Shown in pieces: positions 1 to 11,500 of a stretch of 64,000 bases of DNA (position 1 is the stretch's first letter; the number at the start of each line of letters is the position of its first letter). The position numbers were made by a program, and so were the translations under genes. The notes below the pieces were generated by a model. That model saw only the letters and a program-made list of their open reading frames with translations, was not told the origin of the DNA and did not search any database. The DNA is from Warburgia ugandensis (taxonomy: Eukaryota; Streptophyta; Magnoliopsida; Canellales; Canellaceae), in NCBI GenBank assembly GCA_035236585.1, contig CP141132.1, forward strand, positions 55,897,880-55,961,879, read 5' to 3'.

Positions 1-1254
1 GCTTAGACATTTACCTCAGAGTTGATTATTTGAGCATTTATGTTGCAAGACCTGTGGTTCTCCTGAAGTTTTGCCAGTAGACTCATTTTGATGGCAGACC
101 TTTAACAAACCCTTTTTTCTATTTTGCCCTTTTTCTTGTTGGATGTTATGACCAGCTGGGTCTTCAATCCTTTTCTTTCTCTCATGCTGTAAAGTCATGT
201 CATGCGGAAAGTCAAAATGTCCCCACTCATATATAGGCACCCAGGATTATGCATCATCATCTTTCAGGCTATTTCTTTACCTTGTTGCTGTTTGAACAGC
301 TTGATTTGTCTCACTTCTTTTTGTTTCAATCAATCTGTGTAATTACTGTCAAAGACCACAACATTCGCTAATGCTCTATGAGGTCACAGAAGAGTGGATA
401 GCTGGTATATTTCTTGACTTACCTGTCCAGCAAGTCACATGCACTGAGTTCGAGTAATGAATCTTCTTGCATGCTTCACAGAGCCTTTCTTTCACATGAG
501 TGACAGCAATGATGACCTTCAGAACCACACGACCATCCCAGCAGGCTGTTCCCTACTAAGTTTAGGAAGCCATGTGAATATACCTCACACAGACTATGCA
601 CAAGTGGGAGTGCGAAAAATCTTGTACCCATGATCTGAAGCAGATAGTCAAAATAAAGCTAAAGTCCCATTGCTATTGCAATAGAACTTCCAGTAAAGAA
701 TAGTTTTTGGTTTTACCTAAATACCTTTTCATTCCTCTGTGGTATCATTTTTTCTTCTGTTGTTTTGTTGCTTTCCAGACATTTAATTTCTCTTTCTGGT
801 AATGGTACATCACCATTAGAAACCAAAACAGTGAATGTCATGCTAAGGAGGTTGATCTTAAACCTACTGCTAGTTCATGTTTGCATGACAGTATTTTAGT
901 AGCCTACACAAATGCTGGGAAACCAAAAAGTGAAAATGCCCTGTTAAAGAGGTTTGGCCTTGAACCTACTGCTTTTTCAGGTTTGCTTGACATTTTTCTA
1001 GTAATCTACACCAGACAGGTAGAATTCTTGTGCTCATTGATGTAAAACCTCGTACTGCTACATAACATCTCAAGTCAACTATTTCATGATTTCCCGTACT
1101 TCTTTATCGTGTGAAATTTTGGTTTGCTTTAGTTGGCCTTCTTTTTCAGTTTCTAATCTCTTTTAAGTTGGTATCTAATATCCAGAAGCATTGAGAGTCA
1201 GTAGATGACTTTTCAGTTCAAATTATTGCTCTAAGACTCTGTTTCTTCTTGTAG
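1..1254 (+). other. OCP3 upstream intron (partial)
   Basis: Non-coding sequence leading to the acceptor 'cttcttgtag' before the exon at 1255. No convincing upstream OCP3 exon was found, so this is read as intron. It contains a 100-bp-period direct duplication at 819-1006, listed separately. Confidence 0.6.
819..1006. repeat. Two-copy tandem duplication, 100-bp period
   Basis: Copy 1 starts at 819 and copy 2 at 919, both beginning gaaaccaaaa. Both contain 'aacctactgct', a 'gtttgc-tgaca' motif and the ending 'ctacac'. By eye roughly a quarter of positions differ, so it is an old duplication within the OCP3 intron. Confidence 0.7.
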
Positions 1255-4200
1255 AAGCTACTGCAAACTGTTTATGAAGAGGAAGATGATATAGATGAAG
1301 ATGCTTTTGAAGCATTGTTTAGTCAGCTGGAAGAAGATCTTAAAAATGATGACATGTCCACTGGTGACAGTGATGACGAAATAACTGAAGAGGACCTGGC
1401 TAGATTAGATCAGGAGCTGGGCGAAGCACTTGCTGATGTGGATGATCATGAACTATCAGAAAGTTTACCCTCAAATACATACAGTTCGGAGAGTGATGAT
1501 GATGATGATGATGAACAAAGACAGCCTGATCTTAAAAAATGGCAATTTCATAGATTGGCTTCTGCTTTAAAAATTGGCCGACGGAAAACTAGTGTAAGTA
1601 CCTCTCTATAATGCACCATTGGGAGAATCTAGTTGCACTCATCCTGAAGATCTAATACAGCCTCTTTTTGTAGATAAAAAATCTTGCTGCAGAGGTGGGC
1701 CTTGATAGGGCTTTAGTTCTTGAATTGCTTCGTGATCCTCCTCCAATTCTCTTATTGATGTCTGCTTCTTTACCTGATGAAGTGGTGCCAACTCGGTTGC
1801 ATGAAAGCAGACCCTTAGAACTAGAATCTTCTTCTATACCAGTAGATGTTCCAAAACCTAATCCCGAGGTGAAATCACCAGTCCATGTCATGCAAAACAG
1901 ATGGTCTGCACAAAAGAGACTGAAGAAAGTGCAACTTGAAACCCTTGAAAGAATTTACTCCCGCACAAAACGTCCAACTGTGAGTAAAGTTTCTTCTTGG
2001 TCTATCTACTTTACTTCAAATGCAATTCCTCATTTCACCTCTTATTTTGCATTGTTATTTGAGAGTAGTTATTCCGCAATACTTGCACTTGCAACTCAAG
2101 GCAAGCGACTGTTGCCACGTCTCAACTTATTATATTTATATATGTACATATACAGTATAGAGATTCTAAGGCAGCAGAGAAGTCATCTTCTGTTCCATTG
2201 AAAGCTTAAGACTGGTCTTACAATGTCAGAATATCATCTCCTCTATGTTTAGATAATGTAACATCTTCATATACAGAAGTAGTACAAAGCATGACAATGT
2301 ATGGGCATATAAACATCCGTGGTCTTGAAGGCCCTCCCATCCGAGTCCATGAGATCATCTGTTTGTTCAGTATGTTTGAAAAGAACATGTTAAACCTCTT
2401 GGAAGTTCTAAAACCATGTCTATACTGTGACATTAAATAAAGAAAACTCTATCATATCTATATCATTTCTAAAGATGCAACCAGACTGATGACCCTAGAC
2501 TGCCTAACGACCTGTTGTTAAATTGTGCTAGGGGTTTGTCAATCATAAGACAGAGGACTAGGTCTGTGAGCCCACATGCCTATAAGATCTAGTAGACAAA
2601 CTGGGGCCTGTATTGCACCCTGATAGACTAGCAATATGCTCTTCGTACCTCCACAGCTTTCCATTTGATAAACTGATACACAGATATTCTATGGCTTCCC
2701 CAATATTATATGCATATTTGACATGTGAAACTCCCATTTCTTTGTTATTGCTTGCTTTGATTTTGAGGCACTGATTTCCAGATACCGAAGATGCAGGCTG
2801 AAAGTTCTCCTATCTGGAGAAGTGTGCTTTATTAAATGATTTACCTGAAATAGGACCTTGGTGGTTGGATGCTGTAATCCTCTTGGTGACCTCAACACTG
2901 AACATAGGCACTATCCAACTTAACTGCAAGAAACACATGAACTGAATATATCTTCTAGGTTTCTTCAAAAGATCAATAATTATATTTGTACTGCTTTCAC
3001 ATTCAAAACCATAGCTGTTCAAGAAAAGAACAACAAGACAACACACAACAGTCTTATAACAAAATTTAACGACAATGGTCTGTTAGGTTCTATCCATTAG
3101 AAGCAGTGGGAAGCATAGCATGGCAGTTAATCATTAACACTATGATGGCAACAATGGGTCAAGCATGTGGCTGGACACACCAGTTCTGTTGTTTCTTTCC
3201 ATTGGAGGTTCCCTGATATTATTCCCCTACTGTGATCGTCTAAAAAGGATGGTTCTGCATTTATCATTTTATTCTATTATTATAACCCCTCAACAATGAG
3301 AAGAGACTGCCAGGCTTCAGAAACTCTATTGACACCTATTCTCATCCTTCTCCCCTAAGCCACCTCCCAAATCCCGTTTTACCATCAACCTGCCATAGTT
3401 CCACTCTATAGTTGAATAAAAGATCCGAATGTATCCTTATCAGTGAAAAGATACTGCCTTGCTTAAAAAATTCTGTTGTTACCTATTCTCATCTGTCCCC
3501 TAAACCATACACCCAACTGCCTTTTTACTGTTAACCTACTGTAGTTCCTTTATGTAGTATTTCTCTGATAGGAAACGAGCAAGACAAGCAGTAATGTGAG
3601 GAATTCCAATTGATAATGCCCAGTTACAGAGATCAGAATTACAGTAATGGAGGCTATCAGATTCAGCCTCTGAGATGTGTACAGAAAATGGTTTATCAAG
3701 AAGTTCAAGAAGAAAGAAATAGTTCCTAGCTTTCGAGGCTATGTAGATAGCGGCGCACCTAAGTGCAAGTCGACAGGTATGCGCCTGGGAGTGTGCATGG
3801 TGTAGAGGAAAAGAGGCGCAGTCTCCTAGGCATGCGCCTGGGTGTGCCTGGGCACACCTGTCAGGCACGCCCCCGACTCCAAGTGCGCGCCACTTACCCG
3901 GTAACGTATAAACCTCTTCTTTTTTTTTCGTTTTTCACCTTCCAACCCTAATTTCAATCTTCCAACCTACTGAGAAGGTGAAAATGACCATTCCTCTTCT
4001 ATCTTTCACAGATCTAAGCAACAAAAGGTATGGATTTACAAATTTTAGTATTTGTTTATAGTTTCTGTAAAAAAACGTAAAAACCAGTACCGTTTTTTCA
4101 ATTTTTTTGTTTTTTGTTAACTATTTTCCATAGATCTTGATGGGTTTTAGTTTTATATGTATCAGAAAACATTCCATTTGAGTTTTATACTTCTTTGCTC

Positions 4201-4921
4201 TAGATTTGAGTTTGTTTTTAGGTTTTTTACTGTTTTTCCGAAAAAATCAATTACGAAAATATAAAAAAGTCTTCGTTTTTTCATATTTCTTCATTGAAAC
4301 ATATTTCTATCCACATATATAGCTTTCCCATGCTTGTGTCTTCATGTGTGATAATTTTTTCATCTTTTTCTTTTTTGTAATTTAGGGTTATTTTTTAAAT
4401 TTTTTCAAAAATAAAAGTTACGAAAATTAGAAAAAAATTGTTTTTTTTTTTAATATTTATTAGTTAATACCTATTCTTATCCACATATATAGCTCACCCA
4501 TGCTTGTATCTTCATGTATGATGTATTTTTCATGCTTTTTTTGTATTTTAGTGTTATTTTTTTTTCAATTTTTTTGAAAATAAAAATTACGAAAATTAGA
4601 AAAATATAATTTTGCACCTCATGTTTCAGGCACGTGCCTAGGTGCCCTAGGCTCCAGGCACACCCCCTGCGCTTGGGTGCACCTATGACTACATAGTTTC
4701 GAGGAGCTAGGCCCTCCCACTACTCCCACTCCAACTGAATTCCCCTCGATCCTCTCTAAATGATTTCCCCCCTCTGCTAGTTGTCCTTATTCTTTCCAAG
4801 TAATAGAACTCTTAGTTACCTATGTCAGTAATTGTGTGAATCAGCCTCTTCTTGAGTAGAACTTTTCGAATCGACCCTGAGATGCAGCTGATGTAACAAT
4901 ACCTTCTAACAAATTCTAGTT

Positions 4922-4957
<36 letters not shown>

Positions 4958-7228
4958 TTTTAAATGAAAACTTTTTAGGCCAATTCCTACACTAATGAGA
5001 ATTGGATTTTTTGAAGTATAGTCTAGATAATTTTAGCTTATTAATGGAATTGAACATGATTAATTCACCATTTTACTCATTTTCTAAAGTATTCCATGAA
5101 AGCTTTTACTTTTACCATTGCACCAAGGCTCCCCTTCTTATTCTATGAAAGCTAAGTCCTATATTATATCTGTATACGCAGTTGCATATACATAGTCTAA
5201 ATTGATAAGTAGTTATAACTTAGAGATCTTGAAGAAATTTAGTGGAGACCTATAACCCAAGTTTTAGAATCATTCATTTTTCTGAGAGGTTATAAAGATT
5301 CTAAATTTTTCTTCAGCATGCTTAAAGTAAATTTGAAAAGAAAGTTGGCAATTTGTACTAAAGTGAACATTTCTTTTTTCACTTTTTTGCATTCTTTAAA
5401 ATTCTAAAAGTTCATTGAATCTGATTGATTATATGAAACTTAGAAAATGATTTAGGCCATCCTTGTTGTTAACTTAGAAACATAAAGCCTACCCAAAAGT
5501 GTTTTTATCACTAGTTAGCCAATTTGAGCCTTTTATACAAGCCTTTTCTTTTATCACCAAAATTACCTTTACCCATATTAACCTAGTATAAATTATCTAT
5601 TTCTTTAAAAGATAAGTTAGAGATGAATGAAAATATACTTTTTAGTTGAAATGAAAGTAGAAAATTGAATATCAAGAAAAGAAATGTTCTTCAAAGAAAT
5701 TCAAAAAGTTGAAAAGAAAGAAAACTGTTGGAAAAAAAGAAAAAGTTTGAAGAATGCAAAAAAAGTGGAAAAAGAAATGTTCACTTTAGTACAAATTGCC
5801 AACTTTAGAAGACCTCTCTACTTATTTTTGAAGAAACTTTGAATGTCCTTTATTCCCTTTCTTTGGTACCTTGTCCTAAGCTTAAGTTTCGTCAAGGTTG
5901 CTTACTATAGGCCCTTGTGGTCCACCCCTTCCCCGGACCCTGCATAGGTAGAAGCTTTGTGCACTGGGGCTGCTCTTTATTTTAGGATGAACATAGTCTT
6001 GATGAGGATATGAAAAGATAGGATTTAAAGAGTAGTATTTCTGAAAGTTCAAAGGTAATGGCATCCATTCTAAAGGGATCAAAACTAAAGTCCTTAGAAC
6101 TCCCGTTCCTTCATGAATATATGTGAGATAAATTTGATTTTATTTACTTTGCTCACATAGCTAAAAGAGAGAGATGATTTAAACCTTTATCTAAGAGATT
6201 TTATTTCTGAGTGTATGTCATTAGTGAGGATTGAGGTCAAAATATATTTCAAATGAAGTTCAAAAGTTAGAAGTCTACTTAGAGATAAAGATTAGTCTAT
6301 ATGTAGACTATACACATAGACACTTTGAGATCTGAGCTCAAATGGAATGTTTTTAGCATATGAGTAGGGTTTTGAATTCTTCATTCATTTTTATTAATTT
6401 GCTAAATTTGATAGATTTATGGAAGATAATTCTCTAAGGAAAAAATGGAATTGACTTGAAAATTAAATTTTGGAATTTTGTGATTTGGTTTTTTTCATGT
6501 TTTGATAGGGACTAGCAAAATGCTGGTTGGGGGGCATGGTAAGTGTTTAATTTCACCAAAATACCTTTAATCTAGCATCTAATTAGATCATCAAAGCAAT
6601 CAATTTTGAGATTTTGCATAAAATTTTGCATTTTAGCTCTAATTGGCCATCCAATCGTTGAATTGCAAAATTTAACGGTTAGATGATCATCAGAGCTAAT
6701 TAGAGGTGTAATGAACGGTTTACATGATTCTAATTTGGCCCTGTGTTGCAGATCAATCAAATCAACATTGGATCATCTAGATTGATTTGAATGGATTAGA
6801 TCATAAATAAGGAAACTTCTTGAAAAAAGATGAAATTGAAGATAATCAGGAAACAAAGATGGATAAGGAAGAAGAAGAGGAGTTTGAATCAAAATCAAAC
6901 TCCTCTGAAGAATCTATAAAAGGGGAAGAAAACTGAAGAAAAAAGAGTTGAAGGTTGGAAGGCTAGGAGGCTACTAGTTGATCTCTCTCAATTCCCTCTC
7001 CCTCGTTCTTTCTCCTCTTTTCTCTCTCTCTCTCTCTCTGACTTCGCTCTTCTATTTGCTTCTAACTCCCCCTCTATCTCACTTTCTCTCTACACCAGCA
7101 CCTCTCCTCTCTTTTCCCTTCTTTGTCTCTCTCCTCTCCCTCTTGTCTTCGTTCTCTCCTTCTCTCTTCCTCCCAACACAGACTAAGTCGATCACCGCCC
7201 TACTGGCCGCTCTCATTCCCCTCTCCTG

Positions 7229-7322
<94 letters not shown>

Positions 7323-8519
7323 CTCTTTTCCCTCTGTTACTGGCTTTGTCTTTCCCGCCTTCCTCTATTGCACCATTCCCAGCCAAGCAGCCTTGTCTCC
7401 CTCTCTTTCCTCACCTCTCTCTCTCCCTCGTCTGCTCGATATGGCAAAACAACGCACTCAGCCTGCATTGGCCTGAAATCTCATCACCAGCCACTGAATT
7501 CTTTTTCATTGCATCGGCAATAGCAGAACCGGTGAACCCAGTCACTGGTTTCTCCTCTTTCTCCCGTTCTTTCTTTATCGGATCAAGAGGAGAAAACCCA
7601 ACTTGAGTTTTCTCCATTTGCTCCTCTCTGTCTCCCTCATCTTCAGTGCCTTCTCTGTTAGATTCTCTGATTTTTGTTTAAAATAAAAAATTTGACAAAA
7701 TTCTAATTTTTCCCTCAGAAAAATAATTAAAATTCCATTTGAATCTTGTTTTTGTTCTTATTCTAGTTCTGTTTTATCCAGATTCTGCTATTTGAGTTCT
7801 GTTTTATTTTCAATTTAATCTAGGAACTGAGTTATCTAAACCTATTTTATTCAAGCTTAACCAAATCAACGTTCTAGCTTGAATAAAAAAGATTTCTTTA
7901 ATTCATCATCTGTTTCACATTTGAATTTCAATTAATTTTTAGGTTTTATTCTTAGGACACCTCTTAGCTTATTCAACAGTTCTGATTTTCAATTTGAAAT
8001 TCAGAAATAAGATCTAAGCCGTCCAAACCCAAAATTACTCTTTAGCCCAGATCTTCTAAATTTTGGGTAATCTTCTCAATCTAATCGTCAGATCTTCAAT
8101 CAGAGCTATCAGTGAGAGATTGATGAAGGCCAATCGAAGTTTTTGATATCAGATTGGAAGAATTTTGTCATAATCAAGCTGGGGAAGTAGATTTTGTGTT
8201 TTTTAGTTAATTTTTTACCTTTTTGAATTTGAATTTTTGTAATTTTTAGTAGCTAAATATATTTTAGTTTATAAATCATTGTTAGTTAATTTTTTTTTTA
8301 ATTTTTAGATAATTAAATTTTATTTAAACTCCATCTTTTTAAGTCGAGTCTTGTGGGATCGACACGTACTTGCATATGCTATAACCCGACATGCACCTGC
8401 CGAAAATCCCATCACTGGCCGGTGAATCCTTTTTCTTCTTGCTCGACACAGCCCTTTGCCAGCACCATGTAGGTAGCCAGCCACCAACCAGTGACTGCAT
8501 CGCCGCATTTGTTCACCCC

Positions 8520-8560
<41 letters not shown>

Positions 8561-11500
8561 TAGATTGGCCAGCATTTGTTTCCAGCCATCGTCGTTTTCT
8601 CTTTTGTTTTTTTCGGGATCTCTACACTATAGATCAAATTTACTTTAAGCACACTGAAGAAAAATTTGGAATATTTATAACCTCTCAAAAAGATGAATGA
8701 CTATAAAACTCACTTAGGTTATAGGTCTCCACTGAATTTCTTCGGGATCTCTAAGTTATAACTACTTATCAATTTAGACTATGTATATGCAACTACGTGT
8801 ACAGATGTAATTTGAGACTTTAGCTTTAATAGAATACTTTAGAAAATGAGTAAAATGATGAATTAATCATATTTAATTTCATTAATAAGCTAAAATTATC
8901 TAGACTATACTGCAGAAAATTCAATTCTTACTTTTTAGGTTAATTCCTACACTATGATGAGAATTGAATTTTCTGCAGTATAGTCTAGATAATTTTAGCT
9001 TATTAATGAAATTAAATATGATTAATTCATCATTTTACTCATTTTCTAAAGTATTCTATTAAAGCTAAAGTCTCAAATTACATCTGTACACGTAGTTGCA
9101 TATACATAGTCTAAATTGATAAGTAGTTATAACTCAGAGATCCCGAAGAAATTCAGTGGAGACCTATAACCTAAGTGAGTTTTATAGTCATTCATCTTTT
9201 TGAGAGGTTATAAATATTCCAAATTTTTCTTCAGTGTGCGTAAAGTAAATTTGATCTCACAAACTCTTAAATTTGTCTAATTACCTGAATAATCAGAATA
9301 TTACCTTTAAAATTTTAAAAGTTCATTGAATTTGATTGATTATAGGAAACCTAAAAAATGATTTAGGCCATCCTTGTTAACTTAGAAACATAAGGCGTAA
9401 CTAAAAATATTTTTACCACTAGTTAGCGAGTTCGAGCCTTTTATATAAACTTTTTCTTTTGTCACTCAAATTACCTTTTTCCATATCCATTATCCATTAT
9501 AAGTTATCCATTATCCATTTTCATTAAAACATAAGTTAGAGATGAATGGAGATGTACTTTTTAGCTGAAATGAAAGTAGAAAAGTGAATATTAAGAAAAT
9601 AAATATTCTTTAAAGAAATTCAAAAGGTTGAAACGAAAAGAAAAGAAAAGAAGAGTTTGAAGAAAAAAAAATAGAGGAAAATATTCACTCAAAAACTTGT
9701 TGATTGTTTTACCTCAAGTCTACGTGCTATTATAGTATAGTTGATGCAAGTACGGGTCGATCCCAATGGGACTCGACTTAAAAGATGGAGTTTAAATAAA
9801 ATTTAATTTTCAAAAAATTAAAAAAATAATAGAAATTAACTAAGAATGAATTATAAACTAAAATCTATTTAAGTACTGAAAATTACAAAAATCCAAATTC
9901 AAAAAGATAGAAAAATAACTAGAAAACACATAAATCTACTTCCCTAGCTTGATTATGACAAAATTCTTCCAATTTGATATCAAAATCTTTGATTGGCCTT
10001 CATCAATCTCTCGTTGATAGCTCTGATTGAAGATTTGACGATTGGATTGAGAAGATTGCCCAAAATTTAGAAGATCTGAGCTAAAGAGTAATTTTGGGTT
10101 TGGACGACTTAGATCTAATTTCTAGATTTCAGATTGAAGATTAGAACTGTTGAATAAGCTAAGAGGTGTCCTAAGAATAAAACCTGAAAATTAATTGAAA
10201 TTCAAATGTAAAATAGATGATGAATTAAAGAAATCTTGTTTATTCAAGTTAGACCGTTGATTTGGTTAAGCTTGAATAAAACAGGTTTAGATAACTTAGT
10301 TCCTGGATTAATTGAGAATAAAATAGAACTCAAATAGCAGAATCTGGATAAAATAGAATTGGAATAAGAATAGAAACAGGATTCATATGGAATTTTAATT
10401 ATTTTTCTAAGGACAAAATTGGAATTTTGCTAGATTTCTAATTTTAAACAAAAATCAGAGAAGCCGACAGAGAAGATGACGAAGACGGGGAAGCAGGAGA
10501 TGGGGGAGATAGAGAGAGGCAGGGAAGAAGAGTGAAGAGAGGAGCAAACGGGGAAAACTCAAGTTGGGTTTTCTCCCTTTGATCCGATAGAGAAAGAGTG
10601 GGAGAAAGAGGAGAAGCTGGTGATTGGGTTCGTTGGTTCTGCTGTTGCCAGTGCGATGAAAAAGGATTCACTAGCCAGTGATTGGATTTCTGGTCAGTGC
10701 GGGTTGAGGGCGTGGTTCTTCCGTATTGGGCACATAGAGAGAGAGAGAGAGACAAGGCTGCTTGGCTGGGAATGGTGCTATAGAGGAAGGTGGGAAAGAC
10801 AGAGCTAGTAACAGAGGGAAAAGAGCTGAGATAGAGGAAGGGGTGGGGGGAATGAGCTCGGCCAGTCAAGCGGTGATCGGCTTGGTCTGTGTTGGGAGGA
10901 AGAGATTAGAGAGAGAAGGAGAGAACGAAGACGAGGGAGAGGAGAGAGAAAGAAGGAAAAAGAGAGAGGAGAGGTGCTGGTGTAGAGAGAAAGTGAGATA
11001 GAGAGAGGGAGAGTTAGAAGTAGAGAGAAGAGAGAAGAGAGAGGTCGAGCAAGAGAGGAAAGGTGATAGAAAGAGAGAAGAGGGAGAAGTGCGAGAGAGA
11101 GAGGGAGAGAGAAAGAGATAGAAGAGTGAGAGAAAAGAGGAGAAAGAAAGGAGAGAGGGAATGAGAGAGAGGGAAGAGGGAAAGATCCACCCGCAGTCTC
11201 CCAACCTTCCAACCTCCAACTCTTTTTTTTTTTCCCCAGTTTTCTTCCCCTTTTATAGATCTTTCAGAGGAGTTTGATTTTGATTCAAATTCCTCTTTTT
11301 ATTCCTTATCCATCTTTGTTTCCTTATTATCTTCAATTTTCTCTTTTTCCAAGATGTTTCCTCATTCATGATCTAATCCATTTAAGTTGATTTGAATTAT
11401 CCAATTTTGATTTGATTGATTTGCAACACACAAGACCAAATTAGAATAATCTAAGCCGTTCATTACACCTCTAATTGGTTCTGATGATCATCTGACCTTT

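Larger units (their letters stand above)
4958..8399 (+). mobile_element. Athila-type 3' LTR fossil in the OCP3 intron
   Basis: About 35 bp of the pre-LTR tract (ttttaggccaattcctacacta) precede an LTR starting at about 4996 with tgagaattgg. The sequence matches the better preserved LTR at 38547-41351 throughout and ends in the family's U5 signature (gggatcgac...acttgcat) at 8350-8395. A TATA-like CTATAAAAGG at 6914-6923 marks the expected R start. It is longer than the other copies because of a CT microsatellite at 7231-7320. Only the 3' end of the parent is present, so it is a fragment. It is old, judged by roughly one difference in eight against other copies. Confidence 0.8.

Noticed and set aside
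3536-3951. Frames across the left end of the hAT-like element
   Set aside because: They straddle the element border and target duplication, so cannot be a conserved gene.
6978-7523. 181-codon Leu/Ser-rich frame
   Set aside because: Translation of a pyrimidine-rich LTR leader and a (TC)45 repeat.
10444-11219. Long Ser/Leu/Pro and Arg/Glu frames on both strands
   Set aside because: Purine/pyrimidine-rich LTR sequence, mirrored in other LTR copies at 6980-7640.
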